From Candidatus Halobonum tyrrellensis G22 (GTDB taxonomy: Archaea > Halobacteriota > Halobacteria > Halobacteriales > Haloferacaceae): a DNA stretch of 64,000 bases. Made by a program: the position numbers and the translations under genes. Within the stretch, counting starts at the first letter, position 1; every line of letters starts with the position of its first letter. The notes below the pieces were generated by a model. That model saw nothing but the letters and a program-made list of their open reading frames with translations, was not told the DNA's origin and did no database searches. Location of the stretch: assembly GCF_000495475.1 (NCBI RefSeq), contig NZ_ASGZ01000064.1, positions 62,001 through 126,000 on the forward strand, in the 5' to 3' direction. Below, in pieces: positions 18,488-25,770 of this stretch.

Positions 18488-19828
18488 ATGGCCGACTCCG
18501 ACTCCCCCGACGCGCCGGGACCGAACCGGACCGAACAGACCGACAGGGAGCACGTCTTCGGGACGTGGTCGTACCAGAAGGACGTCGCGCCGACGGAGGT
18601 GGTCGACGCCGACGGGGTGCGTTTCACCACCGCCGACGGCGACGAGTACCTCGACTTCTCCAGTCAGTTGATGTGTTCGAACCTCGGCCACTCCGCCGAC
18701 AGGGTCGCCGACGCCGTGGCCGACCAGATGCGGGAGGCGGCGTACGTCGCGCCGTCGTACACGACCGAGGCGCGCGCGCGCCTCGGGGAGATGCTCGCGG
18801 AGGTGACGCCGGGCGACCTCACGAAGACGTTCTTCTCGACCAGCGGGACCGAGGCCATCGAGGCGGCGATCAAGATCGCGCGCTTCTACACGGGCAAACG
18901 GAAGATCGTCTCGCGCTACCGGTCGTACCACGGCGCCACCTACGGGTCGATCAGCGTCACCGGCGACCCCCGGCGGCTCCCCGCCGAACCCGGCATCCCG
19001 GGAGTGATCAAGGCGCCCGACCCGTACGCGTACGGGTCGACGCTCGACCCGATGGAGAGCGTCGAGTACATCGACGAGATGCTCGAACTCGAAGGCGACA
19101 CGGTCGCCGCGGTGTTGGTCGAACCGATCGTCGGGTCGAACGGCATCCTCGTCCCGCCCGCCGAGTACCTCCCGCGGCTGAAGGAGGTCGCTCACGACCA
19201 CGGCGCGCTGCTGATCTGCGACGAGGTGATGTCGGGGTTCGGCCGGACGGGCGAGTGGTTCGGCTGTGACGTCTTCGGCGTCGAACCGGACATCGTGACG
19301 ATGGCGAAGGGGCTGACCGGCGCCTACCAACCGCTCGGCGCCACCATCGTCTCGCCGTCGATCGCCGACCACTTCGAGGAGAACATGTTCTGTCACGGCC
19401 ACACCTACTCGGGCCACCCGGCGGCGGTCGCCGCGGGCGTCGCGGCCATCGAGACGTACCGCGAGGAGAACCTGATCGAACGGGCGCGCGAGACGGGCGA
19501 GTACCTCGGCGAGCGGATCGACGATCTGGCGGCCGACCACCCGAGCGTCGGCGACACCCGGGGCGTGGGGCTGTTCCGCGGGATCGAACTGTCGAAGCGG
19601 GCCGACGAGCGGGTGCCGTTCGGGACGCGCGAGGACAAGGTGAGTTCGGGGTCGACCGTCGTCGACGAGGTGGCCGCGGCCGCCGCCGACCACGGCACCT
19701 ACGTGGCGAACATGATCAACACCCTGATCGTCGCCCCGCCGCTGACGATCACGGACGACGAGGTGGACGAGGCGATGGACGCGCTCGACGCCGGACTCGA
19801 CGTGTCCGACGAGGCGATGGAGGGGTAG
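18488..19828 (+). CDS. class III aminotransferase (beta-alanine/omega-amino acid type)
   Basis: A 446-residue PLP aminotransferase of class III. The cofactor lysine is K274 in TMAKGLTGAY. The PLP-binding Asp lies in LLICDEVMSGFGRTG, and the early STSGTEAIEAAIK helix binds phosphate. In this neighbourhood the likely reaction is beta-alanine (or 3-aminoisobutyrate) to malonate semialdehyde. It is divergent from the semialdehyde dehydrogenase, and an Lrp regulator follows 70 nt downstream. The ATG at 18488 follows a TATA-like agattaatc. GABA aminotransferase or another omega-aminotransferase is the alternative. Confidence 0.87.
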   Translation: MADSDSPDAPGPNRTEQTDREHVFGTWSYQKDVAPTEVVDADGVRFTTADGDEYLDFSSQLMCSNLGHSADRVADAVADQMREAAYVAPSYTTEARARLGEMLAEVTPGDLTKTFFSTSGTEAIEAAIKIARFYTGKRKIVSRYRSYHGATYGSISVTGDPRRLPAEPGIPGVIKAPDPYAYGSTLDPMESVEYIDEMLELEGDTVAAVLVEPIVGSNGILVPPAEYLPRLKEVAHDHGALLICDEVMSGFGRTGEWFGCDVFGVEPDIVTMAKGLTGAYQPLGATIVSPSIADHFEENMFCHGHTYSGHPAAVAAGVAAIETYREENLIERARETGEYLGERIDDLAADHPSVGDTRGVGLFRGIELSKRADERVPFGTREDKVSSGSTVVDEVAAAAADHGTYVANMINTLIVAPPLTITDDEVDEAMDALDAGLDVSDEAMEG

Positions 19829-19867
19829 CGTCGGGACCGCCGACTCGCCCGGCCGCCCGCGACGGGG

Positions 19868-19875
19868 AGTATAAG
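19868..19875 (+). promoter_or_regulatory. TATA box, Lrp regulator
   Basis: The element agtataag is centred 27 nt before the GTG at 19899. It overlaps an upstream in-frame GTG (19875), which it rules out as the start if the transcript is leaderless. Confidence 0.5.
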
Positions 19876-19898
19876 TGCGAGCGGGACCACCCCGAACC

Positions 19899-20420
19899 GT
19901 GTCCCGCCCCGTGGCGTCCGACGTGGAGTTCGACGAGACCGACCTCGCGCTGCTCGAACAGGTCGAGGGGGACTTCGACGTGAGCCTCGAAACCCTCTCC
20001 GACCGGCTCGAACTCTCGAAGTCCGCGGTCCACTACCGGCTGAACAAGTTGAAAGACAGCGGCGTCATCACCGGCGTCACCGCCGACCTCGACCCGCTCG
20101 CGTTCGGGCTCGACATGGTCGCGCTCACCGAGGTAACCGTCGACCACACCGAGGGGTACTCCGAGACGGTCGGCGAGCGACTCGACGCGGTCGAGGGGGT
20201 CGAACGCGTCTACTACACGATGGGTGACGTCGACTTCGTCGCCGTCGTCCGGGTGCAGAACCGCGACCAGATGAACGACGTCATCGACGACATCGTCGCC
20301 ATCGACGCGGTCGACCAGACCTCCTCCCGGTTCGTCCTCGACGAAATCGGGGGCGACGCCGGCGTCGTCGGCAACGTCCGCGACGAGGCGACCGACGCGC
20401 TCCTCGACCGGGAGGGGTAG
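19899..20420 (+). CDS. Lrp/AsnC family transcriptional regulator
   Basis: A 173-residue regulator with an N-terminal helix-turn-helix (DETDLALLEQ through LSKSAVHYRLNKLKDSG) and a C-terminal RAM ligand-binding domain (residues about 70-150). The GTG at 19899 is preferred over one at 19875, because a TATA box sits exactly at 19868-19875. It lies downstream of the aminotransferase on the same strand. Lrp proteins often sense amino acids, so control of the beta-alanine steps is a reasonable inference. Confidence 0.87.
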   Translation: MSRPVASDVEFDETDLALLEQVEGDFDVSLETLSDRLELSKSAVHYRLNKLKDSGVITGVTADLDPLAFGLDMVALTEVTVDHTEGYSETVGERLDAVEGVERVYYTMGDVDFVAVVRVQNRDQMNDVIDDIVAIDAVDQTSSRFVLDEIGGDAGVVGNVRDEATDALLDREG

Positions 20421-21072
20421 CGTCGCTCGCGCTCCCCGGTCGCCGAGCCGACCGCGCCGGCACCGTCGGTACGATCGCAATACAATATACATTATCACTT
20501 TCATATAATTGTAGTTGACACTCGGCATCGGGCCGGGACACGAACCCGTCGCGGGTGGGTCCGCCGCCACGCCGCACTCGGCGGTTCCCGACCGGGACGT
20601 GGCCTGCGCGTCTCACGCCGGCGCCCGCCGTCACGGCACGCTCACCGGTCGTGCCGGCACGCCGCCACGCGCCGCGAACGCCTCGGGCGTCAGAGCCCTC
20701 CGTCGGCGTCGACCCCGATCCGAGCGCGGCCGTCGACGAGTGAACCCGGAGCGCCGCGACCGGCCGGCCGACCGCCCCGTACGCCCACGAGTGCGACCGT
20801 TCCGACCGCTCGGGCGCCGTCGGCGGGGCGGAGTCGCGAGCGACGGACCGGGTCGCGAGCGCGACGGTACGGCTCGTAGAGGTCACGGAGCGCGTCTCGA
20901 CGCCGTGTGACCGCGTCGAGACGCCGGATGGTACGACCGGCCGCGAATAGTATCGACTATCATATATAACGATAGACGTGACGAGCTACTGTATCGTCCG
21001 TCCCCGCCGCGATCGTCGAACGGGAGCGGTCCGGGCGGGCGGCACCGTGACGGGTCGCTCACCGGGCCGGGG
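20421..21072. other. long intergenic region, no clear gene
   Basis: This 652-nt spacer lies between the Lrp gene and UspA. Open frames here are short, Arg/Pro-rich and not haloarchaeal in composition, so none is called. It contains two AT-rich promoter-like islands (about 20476-20515 and 20942-20972) that frame a GC-rich stretch, and a 12-bp hairpin at 20892-20924. A non-coding RNA is possible. Confidence 0.4.
20892..20924. repeat. inverted repeat, 12-bp stem with 9-nt loop
   Basis: gcgtctcgacgc at 20892-20903 is perfectly complementary to gcgtcgagacgc at 20913-20924, with loop cgtgtgacc. It lies in the long gene-free spacer, 20 nt from an AT-rich island. It could be a terminator or a structured RNA element. 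Confidence 0.6.
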
Positions 21073-21945
21073 TCACTGCTCGTTCGCCTTGATCGCGAGG
21101 ACGGGTGCCTCGGCCTGGCGGACGATCCGCGTCGTCGTACTCCCGAGGATGTACCGCTCGAACCCGGTCCGGCCGTGCGTGCCCATCGTGATCAGGTCGA
21201 TGCCGTTGTCGTCGGCGTAGTCGAGCAGGTCGTTCGACGCGTACCCCTCGCGAACCTCGGTGACGACCTCCACCCCGTCCGAGCGGCCCCGGTCGGCGAC
21301 CGCCTGCGTCGCTCGCTCCCCCTCGGATTCGAGGCGGTCGAGCACCTCCGTCGGGTGGACGAACCCCGGGCTGACCGCGATCGACCCGATGTCGACGATG
21401 TTGACCGCGTGGACGCGCGCGTCGGCCCGCTCGGCGACCGCGAACGCGTGGTCGACGGCCGCCGCCGCGGGGTCGCTCCCGTCGGTGGGGAGGAGGATCT
21501 CGTCGTAGTCGTCGTCGACGTCGCTCGCCTCGGTCTCGCGGGTCGTGAGTACCGGCACGTCGGCCATGCGGACGACGCGCTCGGTCACGCTCCCCTCGAC
21601 GTACCGTTCCAGCCCCGTCCGGCCGTGGGTACCCATCGCGACCAGGTCGGCGTCGTGGTCGTCGACGTAGTCGACGATCCCCCGCGCCGGCTGCCCCCGT
21701 ACGACCGCGGTTTCGACCGGGACGCCCGCGCCCGCGACGGCTTCGACCGCCTCGACCGCCTCGGCGCCCTGCTGTTCGAGGTGGCCGAGCAGTTCGTCGT
21801 TGACCGTGCCGACCGTATCCGGCATCGTGACGACGTTGAGTACGTGGACCGTCGCGTCGAACAGTCGTGCCAGCGCGTACCCGTGTTCTGCGGCCCGAAT
21901 CGCGTGTTCGCTCCCGTCCGTGGGGACGACGATGGTGTCGTACAT
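21073..21945 (-). CDS. tandem universal stress protein (UspA x2)
   Basis: A 290-residue protein of two UspA domains in tandem. Each carries the ATP-binding pattern: MGTHGRTGLERYVEGSVTE in the first half and MGTHGRTGFERYILGSTTT in the second. Each starts with a beta strand (MYDTIVVPTDGS, YDEILLPTDGS). The ATG at 21945 is chosen because a TATA-like gatttatga lies about 31 nt upstream, and because MYDTIVVPTDG is the normal Usp N-terminus; an upstream ATG at 21975 would precede that promoter. It is monocistronic. The role is a nucleotide-binding stress protein; the signal is unknown. Confidence 0.92.
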   Translation of the reverse strand: MYDTIVVPTDGSEHAIRAAEHGYALARLFDATVHVLNVVTMPDTVGTVNDELLGHLEQQGAEAVEAVEAVAGAGVPVETAVVRGQPARGIVDYVDDHDADLVAMGTHGRTGLERYVEGSVTERVVRMADVPVLTTRETEASDVDDDYDEILLPTDGSDPAAAAVDHAFAVAERADARVHAVNIVDIGSIAVSPGFVHPTEVLDRLESEGERATQAVADRGRSDGVEVVTEVREGYASNDLLDYADDNGIDLITMGTHGRTGFERYILGSTTTRIVRQAEAPVLAIKANEQ

Positions 21946-21971
21946 GACAGCCGTCAGGTCGCTTTCAGTCA

Positions 21972-21980
21972 TCATAAATC
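21972..21980 (-). promoter_or_regulatory. TATA box, UspA gene
   Basis: Reads gatttatga on the minus strand, centred about 31 nt from the ATG at 21945, consistent with leaderless transcription. Confidence 0.5.
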
Positions 21981-22149
21981 ACGACGATAGTTCCCACGCG
22001 CCGAGGACCACGCACGGCGCGGAAACGGGCGCGTTCCGCCGCCACGCGGCGGCGCGTCCGCGTCGGGCCGTACCCGCGGTCCGTTCCGTCCCGTTTCCGT
22101 CCCCCGGTCGGTCGCGTCAAGACACTGCGTTAACACGTCGTTTCTCCCC

Positions 22150-22174
22150 TCCCGTCCCTCTCGGAGGGACGGGA
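22150..22174 (-). terminator. perfect hairpin, possible terminator of zinc-ribbon gene
   Basis: CCCGTCCCTC (22151-22160) pairs with GAGGGACGGG (22164-22173) around a 3-nt loop, and the outer T/A pair makes 11 bp. It lies 60 nt beyond the stop of the zinc-ribbon membrane protein, in transcription direction. The flank is not U-rich, so intrinsic termination is only a suggestion. Confidence 0.45.
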
Positions 22175-22233
22175 ACGAGGGTCGACTCCCTGCCAGTTTT
22201 CGAGATCGGTGGTCGGGGGCGGCGACGCGGCTC

Positions 22234-22677
22234 TCACCCGGGGTCGGGGAGCTGAGCCGAGCAGTTCCGGCAGTAGTCGAACCCGGGTTCGTTCCGCGCG
22301 CCGCAGTCCGGGCAGGCGACCGCGGCCCGGTCGCCACCGGACCGTTCGTCCGCCCCGTCGGCGGGGTCGGACGAGTCGGGCGGGACGCGGTAGCCGAGCC
22401 GTTCGAGCGTCGACGGCTCGGGCCGCCGCTGGGGCGGACCCGGGAGGCCGGCCCGGCCGGTGCGGTCGTCGCCCGCCCGACCGAGGAGGAGTCGCCCCGA
22501 GAGGAGGATCCCGAGGCTCGCCGCCACCGACAGCAGGTAGGAAGTGGGGAGACGCTCGGGCAGGCCACCCGCACGGAAGAGTAACTCCACCGTCAGCAGG
22601 CACGCGGCGGCCGTACCGAGGAGGTAACACGCCAGGCCGACCCCGTACAACACCAGGCTCGTCGTCCGCTGACGCAC
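22234..22677 (-). CDS. membrane protein with C-terminal zinc ribbon
   Basis: A 147-residue protein with two hydrophobic segments near the N-terminus (residues about 8-32 and 46-66). A disordered Arg/Pro/Asp-rich linker follows, then a four-cysteine zinc ribbon, CPDCGARNEPGFDYCRNC, close to the C-terminus. The zinc ribbon should face the cytoplasm. Many haloarchaea carry such small membrane zinc-ribbon proteins of unknown function; no role is assigned here. It lies between UspA and a winged-helix gene on the same strand but 147 nt from the latter. Confidence 0.72.
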   Translation of the reverse strand: MRQRTTSLVLYGVGLACYLLGTAAACLLTVELLFRAGGLPERLPTSYLLSVAASLGILLSGRLLLGRAGDDRTGRAGLPGPPQRRPEPSTLERLGYRVPPDSSDPADGADERSGGDRAAVACPDCGARNEPGFDYCRNCSAQLPDPG

Positions 22678-22823
22678 CTCTCACGCTCGGGACGCCAGCA
22701 GTATCAACCTACGCCCGCCCCGAGCGGCCGCGACGCGACCGGTCGAGCCCCGGCGCGGACGGCGCTCGGCGGGGGTGTCGACTCCCTCCCGCGTCGGCCC
22801 GAATCGGCGGGACGGGCGTCCCG

Positions 22824-23198
22824 TTATCGACGGCCTACGGACGGTTGCCACGGCCGGGACTGGCCGTCGGCCGACCCGTTCTCGGAGGCGACGAACGTGC
22901 GGAGCAACGGCGTGATGTCGTCGAAGTTCGGCCCGCGGCGGAGCCGTTCGTCGCCGATATCCCAGTCGACGTACCCCCTCTTCGCGAGCTTCGGCAGGTG
23001 CGAGTGGACGAGCTTCGACCGCAGGAGGTCGGCGTCGTCGTCGAGCGTGTCGGACGCGGCCAGCGCCGTCGCCACCTCCGTCTCGGCGAGCGGACTGTGC
23101 TCGGAGAGGGCGAACAGCACCGACCGACGGTACGGACTCGTCAACAGCGTCAGCGTACCGTCGAGGAAGACCGGGTCCGAGCCCGGAGCGTGGGACAT
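22824..23198 (-). CDS. winged-helix domain protein (DUF7344-like)
   Basis: A 124-residue protein. Residues about 10-80 read as a winged helix: LTLLTSPYRRSVLFALSEH, ETEVATALAAS and VHSHLPKLAKRGYVDWD. The C-terminus is short and flexible. This is the compact haloarchaeal DUF7344-type fold, probably a DNA-binding regulator. The ATG at 23198 fits a TATA-like ctacaatacc about 28 nt upstream, and upstream in-frame codons do not look coding. Target genes are unknown. Confidence 0.75.
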   Translation of the reverse strand: MSHAPGSDPVFLDGTLTLLTSPYRRSVLFALSEHSPLAETEVATALAASDTLDDDADLLRSKLVHSHLPKLAKRGYVDWDIGDERLRRGPNFDDITPLLRTFVASENGSADGQSRPWQPSVGRR

Positions 23199-23832
23199 GT
23201 CTACGTGGACGGCCGCCCACGGTATTGTAGTACACCGACTACCGGTCGGTAGGCCCGGATTTACGACGGTTCCGTCCGGCGATACGTTTTCAACCGTTCG
23301 AAACGGACGGAACGAATCTCCTCTCCGACCGAACGTCATCGTCGTTCGTCCACGAATCGGCGTTGGACTCGGGGGCGGCGCTCACGGCTCTACTCGCGAG
23401 CGCCGACGGGAGGAACACGAACCCGGAGAGGAACGCCGCCGTCCAGTGGAGGAGTCTCGACTGGACCGTCTTCCGGAGTACGCCCACGGCCACTCTTCAC
23501 CGTTCGGTGGGTATCGTCGCGACTCTCGCCGGTGACGGCCGTAACCCGGTCGAGCGGGACGAGGGGACCCGACTCACACCCGTGCGTCCGTAGAACCGTC
23601 TGAAACCGTTCGCCCCTTCGTCGACCACAGGGTACCCGGTGACTCGACGTACGACCGGATCTGCCGCCGTGACCCCGCCGCGGGCACCGTCGACTCCGCG
23701 ACGGTCACCGCCGCGCGCGACGCCGCCCCGGACGAGGGGGTGTACCCCACTCGCGTCCGGGTTCGGTTCACGGCGACGCGTCGACCCCGCCCCGTCCGGG
23801 TTCGAGTCGATAGGGGGCTGACGCCGCCGGGG
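23199..23832. other. intergenic region, no well-supported gene
   Basis: A 634-nt spacer. The promoter of the winged-helix gene lies at its left edge. The only arguable frame is a minus-strand one at 23290-23493 (67 codons, GTG start, one hydrophobic stretch SGFVFLPSALASRAV). It has no promoter or ribosome-binding support and is left uncalled. No RNA gene or repeat longer than a 6-bp palindrome at 23240 was seen. Confidence 0.4.
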
Positions 23833-24252
23833 CTACGGCTCGAGCAGTTCGACCAACGTCCCCTCGGGGTCGCGGACGAACAGGATCCGCGCGCCGCTGT
23901 CGGTCGTCTGAGGCGGGCTGAGCGTCTCGACGTCCTCGGGGAGGCCGTCGTAGAACGCGTCGACGTCCGACACCGACAGCCCCAGGTGGGTCGCGCCGGC
24001 CTGGTTGACCGACTGGTCGTCGACGGCGGCGCCCTCGGGGTCGTACTCGATGAGTTCGACGCGCACGCCGTCGGCGTCGAGGTGGACGAACGACCCGGTC
24101 GCGCCGTCGACGCCGACCGCCGTCGCGAACGACTCGTCCGACAGCGAGAACTCGTCGACCACGTCGAGTCCGAGGACGTCCCGGTAGAACTCCAGCGCTC
24201 GGTCGAGGTCCGCGACCGTGACCGCGTAGTGGTGTGCCTGCAGGTCGGTCAT
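23833..24252 (-). CDS. VOC family (glyoxalase-like) protein
   Basis: A 139-residue vicinal-oxygen-chelate protein with two beta-alpha-beta-beta-beta halves. Putative metal ligands are His in QAHHYAVTV, Glu in VRVELIEYD, His in GATHLGLSV and Glu in TLVELLEP. This is the glyoxalase I/dioxygenase layout. It is the last gene of a minus-strand set with the GH4 glycosidase, 48 nt behind it. Lactoylglutathione lyase-like detoxification or an epimerase role is possible; the substrate is not identifiable. Confidence 0.82.
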   Translation of the reverse strand: MTDLQAHHYAVTVADLDRALEFYRDVLGLDVVDEFSLSDESFATAVGVDGATGSFVHLDADGVRVELIEYDPEGAAVDDQSVNQAGATHLGLSVSDVDAFYDGLPEDVETLSPPQTTDSGARILFVRDPEGTLVELLEP

Positions 24253-24300
24253 CACTCCGGCTTCGACCGGCGGGGTCGAAAGTCCTCCGACACGCTCCAG

Positions 24301-25650
24301 TCAGCGGCCGGCCGTCGCCTCGGCCGCCCGGCCGACGAGTTCGTCGGGGAGGTAGTCGGCGTTGGCTTCGAGCAGGTCGTCGACCATCGCGTCTATCTCG
24401 TCGAGCGTACACGCGGCGGCCGTCAACGGGTCGAGTTTCACCGCCTGCCGGAGCGCCCGCTGGTCGTGGTCGAGCGCCGCCGTCACCGCGAGTCGCTGGA
24501 CGTCGACGTTCGAGCGGTCGATGGCGGCGAGTTGCGGCGGGAGGTCGCCCACCGCACACGGGGTGACGCCGCGGTCGTCGACCAGACACGGCACCTCGAC
24601 GCACGCGTCCGATCCGAGGTTCGAGACGGCCCCCTCGGAGTTGCGGACGTTGAGGTTCATCCGGCGGCGCTCGCCCGTCTCCATCGAGTGGATGACCCGC
24701 GAGCCGTACTCCTCCGAGCGCTCTATCTCCGGGTCGATCTCGGAGGGGTCCATCTCGCGGGCCTCCTCTTGGTACTCACACCAGTGTTCGAAGTAGCGGC
24801 CGGTCGGCATCCAGTCGACGAAGTAGTCGTCGTGGTCCGCCTCGACGACGTACTCCTCGATGGTCGCCTCGTCCGTCCGGAAGTAGGGGACGTACTCGCT
24901 CATGTGGTTGCTCGACTCGGTGACGAACGCGTCGAAGTGCCGGAGGATCTCGAAGCGGACGTTGTCCCGGCTGTACGTCTCCGGGTCGTCCATCGCCTCG
25001 TAGAGCGCGGGGTACACCGACTTGCCGCCGTGTTCGGCTTCGAGGAACCACGCGACGTGGTTGATCCCCGCCACCGTGTACTCCAGGTCCTCCTTCGGGA
25101 CCCCGACGTAGTTCGAGATGGCCTCGGCTGTGTGTTGGACGCTGTGACAGAGGCCGACCACGTCGATATCGGTCGCCTCGTCGACCGCCCAACAGAGCAT
25201 CGCCATCGGGTTGGTGTAGTTGAGCAGTAGCGCGTCCGGACACAGTTCCTCCATGTCGCGCGCGATGTCGAGCATCACCGGCGCGGTGCGCATCGCGCGG
25301 AACACGCCGCCGGGTCCGAGCGTGTCGCCGACGGCCTGATTCACGCCGTACTCCTGTGGGATGCGGATCTCGTTTTCGAACGGTTCGCGTCCCCCGACGT
25401 GGATGGTGTTGATCACGTAGTCCGCGCCGTCGAGCGCCGCTCGGCGGTCCGTCGTCGGCTCTATCGTGGCGTCGACGTCGTTCTCCGCGACCATCGCGTC
25501 GGCCGCCGCCACGGTCCGGTCGAGGCGCTCCTCGTCGACGTCCATCAGCGCGAGCGTGCTCCCCCGGAGTTCGGGGAACGAGAGGATGTCCCCCATCAGG
25601 TTGCGCGCGAAGACGATGCTTCCCGCACCGACGAACGCGATCTTCGGCAT
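24301..25650 (-). CDS. GH4 alpha-galactosidase/alpha-glucosidase (NAD- and Mn-dependent)
   Basis: A 449-residue family 4 glycosidase, an intracellular enzyme that works by NAD-dependent oxidation and elimination. A Rossmann start (MPKIAFVGAGSIVFARNLMGD) is followed by the TIHVGGREPF loop, GDTLGPGGVFRAMRT, the metal-site LCHSVQHTAEA with its Cys/His pair, and GINHVAWFLE. These match the MelA alpha-galactosidase subgroup better than 6-phospho-alpha-glucosidases. The ATG at 25650 starts the Rossmann strand directly. It is in one orientation with a DUF2264 protein and an SDR, suggesting a small glycoside-use operon. Confidence 0.9.
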   Translation of the reverse strand: MPKIAFVGAGSIVFARNLMGDILSFPELRGSTLALMDVDEERLDRTVAAADAMVAENDVDATIEPTTDRRAALDGADYVINTIHVGGREPFENEIRIPQEYGVNQAVGDTLGPGGVFRAMRTAPVMLDIARDMEELCPDALLLNYTNPMAMLCWAVDEATDIDVVGLCHSVQHTAEAISNYVGVPKEDLEYTVAGINHVAWFLEAEHGGKSVYPALYEAMDDPETYSRDNVRFEILRHFDAFVTESSNHMSEYVPYFRTDEATIEEYVVEADHDDYFVDWMPTGRYFEHWCEYQEEAREMDPSEIDPEIERSEEYGSRVIHSMETGERRRMNLNVRNSEGAVSNLGSDACVEVPCLVDDRGVTPCAVGDLPPQLAAIDRSNVDVQRLAVTAALDHDQRALRQAVKLDPLTAAACTLDEIDAMVDDLLEANADYLPDELVGRAAEATAGR

Positions 25651-25770
25651 GCGAACCGCCACGCGGGAGACTGTCATAAGTCATCGGCCGGGTTCGGGCC
25701 GGCCGCCCGGTGACGAGCCGTCGGCGTGCACGCCGGGCCGCCGCACGCCTCGTCGACGGCGCGGCGCGCT

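Noticed and set aside
20515-20910. Possible 131-codon gene in the long spacer
   Set aside because: The product is Arg/Pro/Gly-rich and basic, with no start signal and no family features.
23290-23493. Possible 67-codon minus-strand membrane peptide
   Set aside because: GTG start without TATA box or ribosome-binding site, and only one weak hydrophobic stretch.
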